Assembly (NCBI RefSeq): GCF_022227845.1
Contig: NZ_JAJNQN010000001.1
Coordinates: 248,001 to 312,000, forward strand
Reading direction: 5' to 3'
DNA length: 64,000 nucleotides
Origin: Ectothiorhodospira lacustris
Lineage (GTDB): Bacteria; Pseudomonadota; Gammaproteobacteria; Ectothiorhodospirales; Ectothiorhodospiraceae
Part shown: positions 9,816 to 18,286 of the stretch, piece by piece
Position numbering within the stretch: position 1 is the stretch's first letter
Layout of the letters: every line of letters begins with the position of its first letter
Made by a program: the position numbers and the translations under genes
Notes under the pieces: generated by a model
Seen by the model: only the letters and a program-made list of their open reading frames with translations
Told to the model about the DNA's origin: nothing
The model's database searches: none

Positions 9816-10655
9816 ATGGCACTGTATGCCGTCGGCGACCTGCAAGGCTGTCTTGACCCGCTGAAACGGCTCCTGGACCGGGTGCGATTCGACCCGGCCC
9901 GGGATCGGCTGTGGCTGGTGGGGGATCTGGTCAACCGGGGGCCGGATTCCCTGGGCTGCCTGCGGTTCGTACGGGATCTGGGGAAAGCGGCGGAGACGGT
10001 GCTGGGCAACCACGACCTGCACCTGCTGGCCATCCACGCCGGACTGCACAAACCCCGGCGCCGGGACACCGTCCAGCCCATCCTCGACAGCCCCGATCGA
10101 GAAGAACTCATAAACTGGCTGCGGCGGCGGCCGATCCTGCACCATGACGCTGCGGCCGGCTGGACCATGGTCCATGCCGGACTGCCCCCCCAGTGGGACC
10201 TGGCCACGGCCCTGGCTTGCGCCGACGAACTGCACCAGGTGCTGCAAGGCCCCGACTACCGTACCCTGTTACAGCGGATGTACGGTGACCAGCCCGCCCG
10301 CTGGGACCCGGCCCTGTCCGGCTGGTCCCGCCTGCGTTTCATCACCAACTGTTTCACCCGCCTGCGCTACTGCACCCGGGACGGCGCGCTGGATATGGAT
10401 CACAAGGGCGCCCCGGGCACCCAACCAGCCGGTCTGCTGCCCTGGTTCCAGGTACCGGGCCGGGCCAGTACCGACCTGAGGCTGGTGGTGGGCCACTGGT
10501 CCACCATCGGCTGTCGTTACGAACAACAGGTCCTCACCTTGGACACCGGCTGCGTCTGGGGCGGCCAAATGACCCTGGCCCGTCTGGATACCCTCACGCC
10601 GGAGATTGTCCAGCAGGACTGCCGGACCCATCGGACGCACTCGCCGATCACCTGA
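9816..10655 (+). CDS. apaH: bis(5'-nucleosyl)-tetraphosphatase, symmetrical
   Basis: Hydrolyses Ap4A to two ADP. It is a calcineurin-type metallophosphoesterase of 279 residues with all metal-ligand blocks in order: YAVGDLQGC at residue 4, WLVGDLVNRGPDS near 35, VLGNHDLHLL near 63, MVHAGLPPQW near 117 and VVGHWSTIG near 228. It starts 9 bp after the methyltransferase and ends only 11 bp from the end of the convergent PAP2 gene, leaving no room for a separate terminator. Confidence 0.95.
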   Translation: MALYAVGDLQGCLDPLKRLLDRVRFDPARDRLWLVGDLVNRGPDSLGCLRFVRDLGKAAETVLGNHDLHLLAIHAGLHKPRRRDTVQPILDSPDREELINWLRRRPILHHDAAAGWTMVHAGLPPQWDLATALACADELHQVLQGPDYRTLLQRMYGDQPARWDPALSGWSRLRFITNCFTRLRYCTRDGALDMDHKGAPGTQPAGLLPWFQVPGRASTDLRLVVGHWSTIGCRYEQQVLTLDTGCVWGGQMTLARLDTLTPEIVQQDCRTHRTHSPIT

Positions 10656-10666
10656 CCCATCGCGGG

Positions 10667-11206
10667 CTACAGGGGCACCACACCCCCCATCCACCACAGA
10701 CTGCCCAGGGCCACGGCAGCGCCGATGGCGGCACCGGCCAGCACATCGGTGGGATAATGCAACCCCAGCACCAGACGGGACAGGGCCACCATCAGGGTGA
10801 AGGGCAGCACCAGCCAGGCCCAGACCGGTAACCAGGCCAGCAGTACCACGGTGAAGGCCACCGCATGCAGGGTATGGCCGGAAGGAAAGCTGAACCGGTC
10901 CAGCGGCGCCACGTTCAGGCTGATGTCGCGGCTGTGCCGGAAGGGCCGATCCCGCCCTGTGGTTGCCTTCAGGATCTTGTAGATAGGCAGGCACAAAAGC
11001 CCCACCAGGGCCATGTGCAGGCTCACATGGAGGGCCTGCATGCCGTGGATCAGGGGCAGGCAGAGCATCAGGGTGTACCAGAAGACCCCGTCCCCCAGCC
11101 GGCTGACCACCGCAAATACCCGGTTGATGAGCCGCCGATGCCCCATGCGGTTGAAGACCAGGCAGACCGGAATCTCCGCGTCCGTCACTCGCTGAATCAG
11201 TCCCAT
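10667..11206 (-). CDS. PAP2-family membrane lipid phosphatase
   Basis: About 179 residues from ATG 11206 with several hydrophobic segments. The three phosphatase signatures are present: KATTGRDRP, FPSGHTLHA, and SRLVLGLHYPTDVLAG with its catalytic histidine. Family members dephosphorylate phosphatidic acid, phosphatidylglycerophosphate or undecaprenyl diphosphate at the membrane; which applies here is not visible. The start codon lies inside the end of the glycosyltransferase gene (10-nt overlap), so it is the last gene of the olsB-olsA-glycosyltransferase unit. In that setting it may generate diacylglycerol as acceptor for the glycosyltransferase (inference). Confidence 0.88.
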   Translation of the reverse strand: MGLIQRVTDAEIPVCLVFNRMGHRRLINRVFAVVSRLGDGVFWYTLMLCLPLIHGMQALHVSLHMALVGLLCLPIYKILKATTGRDRPFRHSRDISLNVAPLDRFSFPSGHTLHAVAFTVVLLAWLPVWAWLVLPFTLMVALSRLVLGLHYPTDVLAGAAIGAAVALGSLWWMGGVVPL

Positions 11207-12429
11207 GTTGACCTCTCTTGAGCACACTCGAAAAACAGCGCTTCCAGCCGATCATGGATGCAGCGCCAGTCCACCGACTCGGCCACGACTCGGGCCTGTT
11301 CGCCCAGGCCCCGGATCCGTGCGGGATCGGTGATCAGTTCCCGCGCCAGACCGACGAACCGGTCCCGGTCATTGAGGGGCGGCAGCAGTCCGCTCTCACC
11401 GTGGCGCAGATGCTCCCGCGGCGCTGCATAATCAAAAGCCACCACCGCCAGCCCCGAGGCCATGGCCTCCAGGACCACGTTGCCGAAGGTGTCAGAGGTG
11501 GAGGGAAACAAAAAGATGTCACCACTGGCATAGTGACGGGCCAGATCTTCCCCGGTCCGGGTGCCCACCAGGATCAGGTCCGGGTGCAGGCGCCGCAGTT
11601 CCGCGGCCTCGGGGCCGTCCCCCACCAGGATGAAGCGGGCCCGGGGCTGGTGGGACTGCATGGCCCGGAAGGCCTCCACCGCCAGGGACAGATTCTTCTC
11701 CGCCGCCAGACGCCCCACATGGATCACCGCGGGATCGGCGTCTTCCAGCCCCCAGTCCCGACGCAGCGCAGGGTCCCGCCGGGTGGGATTGAAAAGTGCC
11801 GTATCCACCCCCCGGGCCAGTACTTTGCAATTCCGGTATCCCTGCGCCGTCAACTGGGTGCGCAAGGACTCGGTCGGCACCAGGGTGCAGCGGGTCCGGT
11901 TATGGAAGCGGCGGAGAAAATGACCGATGGCAGGCTCCAGAAACCCCACCCCGTAGTACCGGCTGTAGCTGTGAAAATTGGTATGAAAACCGCTGATCAC
12001 CGGGATCTTGAGGTGCCTGGCGGCGGCCACTGCGGACCCCCCCAGGGGGCCTTCCGTGGCCACATAGATCACGTCGGGCGGATGCTCGTGCCAGACATCC
12101 AGGATCGCACCCCGGGCCGGTAGTCCAAAATGCAATCCCTTGTAGCCCGGGACGGGAAGACCGGCCGTCGCCTGTTCCCGCAACGGTCCCTGTTCACCAC
12201 CGACATCCCCGCGGTACTGGCGGGGACGAATGAGATGGACCTGATGCCCTCGCGCCAGCATGCCCTGCACCATGTGATGCAGGGTGTGGGCAACGCCGTT
12301 GATCTCCGGAGGATAGGTTTCGGTCACCACGGCGATATGCAGCCGGGGCGCCTCATCGCCATCGGCATGGGACCCCTGGGTGAAAATCCGGTCCCAGTTC
12401 AGGGATGAGGCGCGCCCGGCGGCGTTCAT
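11197..12429 (-). CDS. GT4 glycosyltransferase, probable glycolipid synthase
   Basis: A 410-residue GT-B glycosyltransferase. The N-terminal half has VVTETYPPEINGVAHTL and HTNFHSYSRYYG, the acceptor-side pattern seen in lipid glycosyltransferases of the MgtA/SqdX type. The C-terminal group 1 domain has VGRLAAEKNLSLAVEAF, LVGDGPEAAELRR and the nucleotide-sugar motif FPSTSDTFGNVVLEAMASG. It overlaps olsA by 4 nt and the PAP2 gene by 10 nt. Together with ornithine-lipid genes and a lipid phosphatase it most plausibly glycosylates diacylglycerol to make a phosphorus-free membrane lipid, analogous to Agt of rhizobia. Donor sugar and acceptor are not determinable from the sequence. Confidence 0.8.
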   Translation of the reverse strand: MNAAGRASSLNWDRIFTQGSHADGDEAPRLHIAVVTETYPPEINGVAHTLHHMVQGMLARGHQVHLIRPRQYRGDVGGEQGPLREQATAGLPVPGYKGLHFGLPARGAILDVWHEHPPDVIYVATEGPLGGSAVAAARHLKIPVISGFHTNFHSYSRYYGVGFLEPAIGHFLRRFHNRTRCTLVPTESLRTQLTAQGYRNCKVLARGVDTALFNPTRRDPALRRDWGLEDADPAVIHVGRLAAEKNLSLAVEAFRAMQSHQPRARFILVGDGPEAAELRRLHPDLILVGTRTGEDLARHYASGDIFLFPSTSDTFGNVVLEAMASGLAVVAFDYAAPREHLRHGESGLLPPLNDRDRFVGLARELITDPARIRGLGEQARVVAESVDWRCIHDRLEALFFECAQERSTWD

Positions 12430-13196
12430 GAGGGAGAGTCTCCTTCGAGAGGGGGCGGGAGGCCGTCATGGAACGCCTCCCTGACGGCCGCTTCGGCCGC
12501 CCGGGACAACCCGCGACGATCCGTACCATCGACAGGGATCGGCGGCATGAAACTGAGCGCCACGTCCACCCGCGGCATGGCCAGCAGGCGCAGGGCATGG
12601 GTGAGGAAATGCTGGTTGTCCACGAAGGCCGCCGCATGATCCGCCGGGGGCAGGTAGCGGATGGACACCGGCTGTACCGGGCAGCCCGCGCTCTGGGCGG
12701 CCTGGAACAAGCGGGGATGAAAACGTCGTACCTCCTTGCCCGGGGTGGTCGTCCCTTCGGGAAACACGTGCACCGAGTGGCCGCGGCCCAGATGTTCGGC
12801 CATCTGATCGGAGACATGGGAGGCGGCACCCGAGACCCCGCGATGGATGAACAGGGTGCCGTTGCGGCCGGACAGCCAGCCGATCAAGGGCCAGCGCCGC
12901 ACCTCGGACTTGGACAGGAAGCCCACCGGGGCATAGGCCCCCAGGACCGGGATATCCAGCCATGAAACATGGTTGGAGACGGACAGGACAGGTCCGGTGG
13001 ACGGCTGACCACTCACCTGAATACGGACACCAAAAAGACGGCAGAAAACCCGGTACCACCACTGGATGGCACGCCGGAACCGCTGATCGGGCATCCCGGC
13101 CTCGTTGGGCCGCCCCAGCAGCAGGGTCAGGATCACGGCGATGAACAGATGGAGGATCAACGGGATCAACCTATAAATGCATCTGATGGCTTTCAT
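12426..13196 (-). CDS. olsA: lyso-ornithine-lipid O-acyltransferase (PlsC-like)
   Basis: Acyl-CoA/ACP-dependent O-acyltransferase of 256 residues with an N-terminal membrane anchor (LIPLILHLFIAVILTLLLG). The acyltransferase block I NHVSWLD fits HX4D, and the substrate block FPEGTTTPGKEVRRFHPRLF is present. ATG 13196 is chosen although the frame extends to 13319, because the extension lies wholly inside olsB. Its position immediately after an OlsB-type gene, overlapping by 26 nt, identifies it as OlsA, the second step of ornithine-lipid synthesis, rather than a phosphatidic-acid-forming PlsC. A general 1-acyl-glycerol-phosphate acyltransferase is the alternative. Confidence 0.82.
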   Translation of the reverse strand: MKAIRCIYRLIPLILHLFIAVILTLLLGRPNEAGMPDQRFRRAIQWWYRVFCRLFGVRIQVSGQPSTGPVLSVSNHVSWLDIPVLGAYAPVGFLSKSEVRRWPLIGWLSGRNGTLFIHRGVSGAASHVSDQMAEHLGRGHSVHVFPEGTTTPGKEVRRFHPRLFQAAQSAGCPVQPVSIRYLPPADHAAAFVDNQHFLTHALRLLAMPRVDVALSFMPPIPVDGTDRRGLSRAAEAAVREAFHDGLPPPLEGDSPS

Positions 13197-14004
13197 GACA
13201 ATCCGCGGATAAGGGTGTCCGCAGAAAATGCCGCCGGTAGCGCGCGGGCACAAGCCCTTCGTCCAGAAAAATGAACACGTCCGCCACGTTGAAGTCCGGA
13301 TCCCAGCAGGGCTCGGCACCGATACGCGCGCCCAGACGCAGATAGGCCTTGAGCAGGGGCGGCATGATCACGGCGCCCTCGCATCCCGCCACCTGCCGAG
13401 GTAACGGCAAGCGGGACCGAACCAGCAAGGTTTCCGGGTCCGGGTGACGGCCCTTGAGCCTTTCCATGATGGCGTGGGCCTGATGCCCGCCATCATGGAG
13501 TCCGATACTGGCGCAACCGATCAGATACCGGATGCGATGGGTGGCCATGAACCGCCCCAGTCCGGACCAGAGCACGGCGATGGCCGTACCACTGCGATAG
13601 TCGGGATGAACGCAGGTGCGGCCGATTTCCATGATCCGCCCGGGCAGACGATCCAGGCCGTCCAGTTCGAACTCGTTCTGAGAATAAAAGCCGCCGGCGA
13701 GGCGGGCCTCGGTGTCCTTGAGGATGCGGGTATAGGCCACCACGGCCCCGGTGTGGCCGTCACGGACCAGCAGGTGATGGCAGTAGCGGTCGTAGCGATC
13801 ATGGTCCAGCCCCAGCAGGGCCGCCGCCGCGGGCAGGGTGGCCCCCATTTCCCGGGCAAAGATCTGATAACGCAGACGCTGGGATGCCAGCACGTCATCA
13901 TCACAGGTGGCCAGGGACACACTCAAGCCGGGGCGCGGGACATTCCAGTCATCGGCTGCGGGCGTGTCGGCGGTCTGCATGGCCTTGTCATTATCCATCG
14001 TCAT
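13171..14004 (-). CDS. olsB: L-ornithine N-acyltransferase (OlsB)
   Basis: First step of ornithine-lipid synthesis: transfer of a 3-hydroxyacyl group from ACP to ornithine. The 277 residues have the hemolysin/OlsB GNAT layout: SQRLRYQIFAREMGA near residue 41, YDRYCHHLLVRD, VVAYTRIL, and the acetyl-CoA-like motif IMEIGRTCVHPDYRSGTAIAVLW near 125. The C-terminal DPDFNVADVFIFLDE is characteristic. ATG 14004 has no clear ribosome-binding site, and the predicted Pho-box promoter would place the transcript start almost on it, so internal starts at 13998 or 13980 are possible. It heads the olsB-olsA-glycosyltransferase-PAP2 unit. Confidence 0.88.
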   Translation of the reverse strand: MTMDNDKAMQTADTPAADDWNVPRPGLSVSLATCDDDVLASQRLRYQIFAREMGATLPAAAALLGLDHDRYDRYCHHLLVRDGHTGAVVAYTRILKDTEARLAGGFYSQNEFELDGLDRLPGRIMEIGRTCVHPDYRSGTAIAVLWSGLGRFMATHRIRYLIGCASIGLHDGGHQAHAIMERLKGRHPDPETLLVRSRLPLPRQVAGCEGAVIMPPLLKAYLRLGARIGAEPCWDPDFNVADVFIFLDEGLVPARYRRHFLRTPLSADCHESHQMHL

Positions 14005-14010
14005 GGGGCC

Positions 14011-14066
14011 ATGCTAGGGAGCGCGCCTTTCAGGGATGTGAAGACGTCGTGACGATTACGTGACCC
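14011..14066 (-). promoter_or_regulatory. candidate PhoB-type promoter of the ols operon
   Basis: Read on the minus strand, 7-mers GGGTCAC (14060-14066), TCGTCAC (14049-14055), TCTTCAC (14038-14044) and a degenerate CTGAAAG (14027-14033) recur every 11 bp. A 10-bp gap then leads to TAGCAT (14011-14016). Direct 7-mers with 4-bp spacers and a -10 box 10 bp beyond the last one is the geometry of E. coli Pho boxes. It lies just upstream of olsB; ornithine-lipid genes are PhoB-controlled in other proteobacteria. Confidence 0.5.
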
Positions 14067-14098
14067 AGGGCAGCGGCGTGATGCACGCGGACAACGGC

Positions 14099-14104
14099 TA
14101 TAAT
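14099..14104 (+). promoter_or_regulatory. -10 box (TATAAT) of rlmI
   Basis: A perfect TATAAT lies 23 bp before the rlmI start, with no good -35 at 17 bp. It implies a leader of roughly 16 nt. It is divergent from the predicted ols promoter within the same 122-bp intergenic region. Confidence 0.5.
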
Positions 14105-14126
14105 GGGCGTTTTGCCGGAGCCTCCC

Positions 14127-15329
14127 ATGGAAACCCTCGACTACGTCCCCCTGCGCCTCAAGAAAAACGAAGAACGGCGCCTGCTGGCCGGCCACGCCTG
14201 GATCTTCAGCAATGAGGTGGACGTGGAGGCCACGCCCATCCGCCCCCTGGAACCGGGACAGCCGGTGACGATCCAGGACAGCCGGGGCCGCACCCTGGGG
14301 ACGGGCTACGCCAATCCCAATTCCCTCATCTGCGCCCGACTGGTGACCCGGGACGCGGATCACCCCTTCGGCCCTTCCCTGCTGGTCCACCGGCTCAAGG
14401 TGGCCCTGTCCCTGCGGGAGCGGCTGTTCGATGAACCCTTCTACCGACTGGTCCATGGCGAGAGCGACGGCCTGCCGGGCCTGGTGGTGGACCGCTACGG
14501 CGACGTGCTGGTGGCCCAGATCACCACCGCCGGCATGGAGCGCCTGCAGGATGCCCTGCTGAATGCCTTCGAGAAGGTCCTGCGCCCCAGCGCCGTGCTC
14601 TGGCGCAACGACAGTCCGGTGCGCAGTCTGGAAGGCCTGGGCCTCTATGTGCAGCCGGCCACCGGCCCCATCCCTGAGACCGTGGAGATCACCGAAAACG
14701 GCACTCGTTTCCGGGTCCCCCTGCTGGCGGGCCAGAAGACCGGGTGGTTCTATGACCAGCGGGACAACCGGGCCTGGCTACGGCGCCTCGCCACCGGGGC
14801 TCGGGTACTGGACCTGTTCAGCTATGCAGGAGGCTGGGGGATCCAGGCGGCCGTCCATGGGGCGGAACACGTCACCTGCGTAGACGCCTCCGCCGATGCC
14901 CTGGCCCAGGTGGAAGCCAATGCCCGCCTGAATCAGGTGGAAGAACGGGTGCAGACCCTGGCGGGGGATGCCTTCGAGGTGCTGCGTCAGCTGCGGGAGG
15001 AACGGGCACGGTTTGATCTGATCATTGTCGATCCGCCGGCCTTCATCAAGCGCCGCAAGGATCTGAAAGAAGGCACCACCGCCTACCGGCGCATCAATCA
15101 GATGGCCCTGCAGGTTCTGGCCCGGGACGGCTTTCTCATCGCCTGTTCCTGTTCCCAGCACATGGCGGCGGAGTCGCTGGAAAAGCAGGTCTACGCCGCC
15201 GCTCGCCACGTGGACCGGCAGATGCAGATCCTGGCCCGCGGCGGCCAGGCCGGCGACCATCCCATCCACCCGGCCATGCCGGAGACGGCCTACCTCAAGG
15301 CGATTCTCTGTCGCTGCACCGGGCAGTAG
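14127..15329 (+). CDS. rlmI: 23S rRNA (cytosine-C5)-methyltransferase, RlmI type
   Basis: SAM-dependent m5C methyltransferase acting on 23S rRNA (C1962 in E. coli). From ATG 14127 (GGAG upstream) it has 400 residues. The N-terminal PUA domain shows LAGHAWIFSNEV near residue 22. A central EEHD-like region has RLVHGESDGLPGLVVDRYGD, and the Rossmann domain has RVLDLFSYAGGWGIQA near 230, IIVDPPAF near 300, and the catalytic-type CSCSQH near 340. The frame extends eight codons upstream to 14103, but that would start inside the -10 box. lgt follows 19 bp after the stop. Confidence 0.88.
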   Translation: METLDYVPLRLKKNEERRLLAGHAWIFSNEVDVEATPIRPLEPGQPVTIQDSRGRTLGTGYANPNSLICARLVTRDADHPFGPSLLVHRLKVALSLRERLFDEPFYRLVHGESDGLPGLVVDRYGDVLVAQITTAGMERLQDALLNAFEKVLRPSAVLWRNDSPVRSLEGLGLYVQPATGPIPETVEITENGTRFRVPLLAGQKTGWFYDQRDNRAWLRRLATGARVLDLFSYAGGWGIQAAVHGAEHVTCVDASADALAQVEANARLNQVEERVQTLAGDAFEVLRQLREERARFDLIIVDPPAFIKRRKDLKEGTTAYRRINQMALQVLARDGFLIACSCSQHMAAESLEKQVYAAARHVDRQMQILARGGQAGDHPIHPAMPETAYLKAILCRCTGQ

Positions 15330-15348
15330 CGTAGGTTAGAATCAGGGG

Positions 15349-16146
15349 ATGACTCCCACACATCCTTTCATTGATCCCGTCGCCCTGAGCCTGGGGCCCC
15401 TGCAGATCCACTGGTACGGCCTCATGTACCTGCTGGGCTTTGCCGCCTTCTGGGCCCTGGGCTGGCTGCGGGCCGGCCGCCCCTGGAGCCCCCTGAACCG
15501 GGAGCAGGTCTCCGACCTGCTCTTCTACGGCGTTATCGGTGTCATCGTGGGGGGGCGGCTGGGCTATGTCCTGTTCTACAACCTGGACGCCCTGGCCGGC
15601 GATCCGTTGATGCTGATCCGGCTCTGGGAAGGCGGCATGAGCTTCCACGGCGGCCTGATCGGGGTGCTGGTCACCTGCTGGCTCTATGCCCGCAAGCTGG
15701 GCTGCCGCTTTTTGCAGCTCACCGACTTCGTCGCGCCCCTCATCCCTATCGGCCTGGGGGCCGGACGCATCGGCAACTGGATCAACGGCGAACTCTGGGG
15801 CAAGCCCACGGAGATGCCCTGGGGCATGATCTTCCCGGCCGCGGACATGCTGCCCCGTCACCCCACCCAGCTCTACCAGGCGGCCCTGGAGGGCCTGGCC
15901 CTGTTCCTGATCCTGTGGTTCTTCTCCCGGCGCTGGCGCCCGGTGGGGGCGGTCTCCGGCCTGTTCCTGGCGGGTTACGGGGTGTTCCGTTTCCTGGTGG
16001 AATTCTGGCGCCTGCCCGATGCCCATATCGGCTATCTTGCCTTCGGCTGGCTCACCCTGGGCCAGCTCCTCACCCTGCCCATGATTCTGGCCGGTGTCCT
16101 CATGCTGGCCTGGGCCCGGCGGCAGGAGAAAGCACGCCATGCATAG
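15349..16146 (+). CDS. lgt: prolipoprotein diacylglyceryl transferase
   Basis: Inner-membrane enzyme that transfers diacylglyceryl from phosphatidylglycerol to the lipobox cysteine of prolipoproteins. The 265 residues include about seven hydrophobic segments. Signature residues are [11 protein letters not shown], the [11 protein letters not shown] motif, and the Lgt signature [15 protein letters not shown] near residue 138, followed by [14 protein letters not shown]. It overlaps thyA by 8 nt, forming lgt-thyA-folA, a common gammaproteobacterial arrangement. Confidence 0.95.
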   Translation: MTPTHPFIDPVALSLGPLQIHWYGLMYLLGFAAFWALGWLRAGRPWSPLNREQVSDLLFYGVIGVIVGGRLGYVLFYNLDALAGDPLMLIRLWEGGMSFHGGLIGVLVTCWLYARKLGCRFLQLTDFVAPLIPIGLGAGRIGNWINGELWGKPTEMPWGMIFPAADMLPRHPTQLYQAALEGLALFLILWFFSRRWRPVGAVSGLFLAGYGVFRFLVEFWRLPDAHIGYLAFGWLTLGQLLTLPMILAGVLMLAWARRQEKARHA

Positions 16147-16972
16147 TTATCTTCAGCTCCTGCAACACCTGCTGGAACAGGGCACGGAGAAATCCGACCG
16201 CACCGGCACCGGCACCCGTTCCGTGTTCGGCCACCAGATGCGCTTCGATCTGGCCCGGGGCTTCCCCCTGGTGACCACCAAGAAGCTGCATCTGAAGTCC
16301 ATCATTCATGAACTGCTCTGGTTCCTCAAAGGGCACACTGCCACCGCCTATCTGCAGGCCAACGGGGTACGTATCTGGGATGAGTGGGCTACGGAAGACG
16401 GCGATCTGGGACCGGTCTACGGCCGGCAGTGGCGGTCCTGGCCCCTGCCCGACGGCGGCCATGTGGACCAGATCAGCCGGCTGGTGGAACAGATCCGGAC
16501 CCGCCCCGACTCCCGGCGCCTGATCGTGAGCGCCTGGAACGTGGCCGACCTGCCGGATGAAGGGGTCTCCCCCCAGGACAATGTCCGTGCCGGGCGCATG
16601 GCCCTGGCCCCCTGCCATTGTCTGTTCCAGTTCTATGTGGCCGACGGCAGGCTCTCCTGCCAGCTCTATCAGCGCAGCGCCGACATCTTCCTGGGAGTGC
16701 CGTTCAACATCGCCTCTTACGCCCTGCTCACCCTCATGGTGGCCCAGGTCACGGACCTGGAGCCGGGAGAGTTCATCCATACCTTCGGCGACGTGCACCT
16801 GTACCTGAACCACCTGGAACAGGCCCGGGAGCAGCTTGCCCGCGAACCCCACCCCCTGCCCCGGATGGTGCTGAACCCGGCAGTGAAATCCCTGTTCGAC
16901 TTCCGTTACGAGGACTTCACCCTGCTGGATTACCAGGCCCATCCCCACATCAAGGCCCCGGTGTCCATATGA
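16139..16972 (+). CDS. thyA: thymidylate synthase
   Basis: Converts dUMP to dTMP using methylene-tetrahydrofolate. The ATG at 16139 sits in the end of lgt and gives 277 residues; the ORF reaches further upstream but only within lgt. The family core is complete: [27 protein letters not shown]-type segment, [23 protein letters not shown], the catalytic cysteine in [12 protein letters not shown], and [18 protein letters not shown]. About 15 extra residues ([15 protein letters not shown]) precede the catalytic loop compared with the 264-residue E. coli enzyme. The stop overlaps the folA start (ATGA). Confidence 0.96.
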   Translation: MHSYLQLLQHLLEQGTEKSDRTGTGTRSVFGHQMRFDLARGFPLVTTKKLHLKSIIHELLWFLKGHTATAYLQANGVRIWDEWATEDGDLGPVYGRQWRSWPLPDGGHVDQISRLVEQIRTRPDSRRLIVSAWNVADLPDEGVSPQDNVRAGRMALAPCHCLFQFYVADGRLSCQLYQRSADIFLGVPFNIASYALLTLMVAQVTDLEPGEFIHTFGDVHLYLNHLEQAREQLAREPHPLPRMVLNPAVKSLFDFRYEDFTLLDYQAHPHIKAPVSI

Positions 16973-17469
16973 CCGACTCCCAACCACTGCTCACCGCCGT
17001 GGTCGCCATGGACCGCAACCGGCTCATCGGCGCCGACAATCGCCTGCCCTGGCACCTGCCGGCGGATCTTGCCCACTTCAAGCGTCTGACCATGGGCGGG
17101 TGCATGCTCATGGGACGCAAGACCTTCGAATCCATCGGTCGGGCGCTGCCGGGGCGGCACAGCCTGGTGATGACCCGGGATACGGACTTCGAGGCCCCCG
17201 GCTGCACGGTGGTCCATGACCTGGAACAGGCCCTGGCGGCCGCCGGGCCGGTGGAGGAGATCTTCGTCATCGGCGGGGCGGACCTGTTCCGGCATCTACT
17301 GCCGCTGTGTCGACGGATGCATCTGACGGTGATCGAACATGAATTCGAAGGCGACACCTTCCTGGCCCAGCTCAATGAGACTTGGCAGGAGGTGGCCCGG
17401 GAAGCCCATGATGCCGACGACAAAAACCCCTATCCCTACACCTTCCTGACCCTGGAGCGCCGCCCCTAG
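16969..17469 (+). CDS. folA: dihydrofolate reductase
   Basis: NADPH-dependent reduction of dihydrofolate, regenerating the folate oxidised by ThyA. The 166 residues from ATG 16969 overlap the thyA stop by 4 nt. Visible motifs are [20 protein letters not shown] with the active-site region, [21 protein letters not shown] with the NADPH-binding [16 protein letters not shown], and the C-terminal [10 protein letters not shown] strand. The gene ends 4 bp before the end of the convergent znuB. Confidence 0.95.
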   Translation: MTDSQPLLTAVVAMDRNRLIGADNRLPWHLPADLAHFKRLTMGGCMLMGRKTFESIGRALPGRHSLVMTRDTDFEAPGCTVVHDLEQALAAAGPVEEIFVIGGADLFRHLLPLCRRMHLTVIEHEFEGDTFLAQLNETWQEVAREAHDADDKNPYPYTFLTLERRP

Positions 17470-17473
17470 CCGG

Positions 17474-18286
17474 CTACGACGGAGTACGGAGCCGACGCAG
17501 CAGGGCAATCCCCGGCAGACTGAAGATCACGGCAAACAGCAGCGCCGCCGCCACCACGATGGACGGCCCGGCGGGGGTATCCCAGGTCAGAGAACCCCAC
17601 AGTCCGCCGGCCACGGCCAGACAACCGATCAGGGCGGCGAACAGGGCCATCTGCTCCGGTGTGGACGACAGCCGCCGCGCCGCCGCCGCGGGGATGATCA
17701 TCAGCGAAGTGATCAGCAGGATGCCCACCACCTTCATGGCCACGGCAATGACCAGGGCCATGAGCAGCATGAAGCCCATGCTCACCAGAGTCACCCTCAC
17801 CCCTTCCACCCGGGCCAGATCCTCATGCACGGTCATCGCCAGCAGGGGGCGCCACAAGGCCGCCAGCATCCCCAGGGCCAGTGCACCACCGATGAAGATC
17901 CCTATCAGGTCCTCATGGGACACGGCCAGGATATCGCCGAACAGGTAGGCCATCAGATCGATCCGGACCCCTTCCAGAAAGGCCACCGCCACCAGCCCCA
18001 GGGACAGGCTGCTGTGGGCCAGGATCCCCAGCACGGTGTCCGTGGCCAGCCGCCGCTGTCGCTGCAACAGCATGAGCACCAACGCCAGGGCTACACAGAG
18101 GATGATCACGGTCAAATTCACGTTCAGACCGATGAGAAAACCCAGCGCCACCCCCAGCAGGGCGGAATGGGCAAGGGTATCGCCGAAGTAGGCCATCCGG
18201 CGCCAGACCACGAAGGAGCCCAGCGGCCCCGCCACCACGGCTACGGCCATGCCGCCGATCAGGGCCCGGACAATGAAATCATCCAT
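17474..18286 (-). CDS. znuB: zinc ABC transporter permease ZnuB
   Basis: Inner-membrane permease of the high-affinity zinc importer. From ATG 18286 it has 270 residues with about eight hydrophobic segments. Typical sequence is VAGPLGSFVVWRRMAYFGDTLAHSALLGVALG at the N-terminus and MALVIAVAMKVVGILLITSLMIIPAAAARR later. The frame extends 11 codons further to 18319, inside znuC; the internal ATG gives the standard N-terminus and an 8-nt overlap with znuC. It ends 4 bp from convergent folA. Confidence 0.93.
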   Translation of the reverse strand: MDDFIVRALIGGMAVAVVAGPLGSFVVWRRMAYFGDTLAHSALLGVALGFLIGLNVNLTVIILCVALALVLMLLQRQRRLATDTVLGILAHSSLSLGLVAVAFLEGVRIDLMAYLFGDILAVSHEDLIGIFIGGALALGMLAALWRPLLAMTVHEDLARVEGVRVTLVSMGFMLLMALVIAVAMKVVGILLITSLMIIPAAAARRLSSTPEQMALFAALIGCLAVAGGLWGSLTWDTPAGPSIVVAAALLFAVIFSLPGIALLRRLRTPS

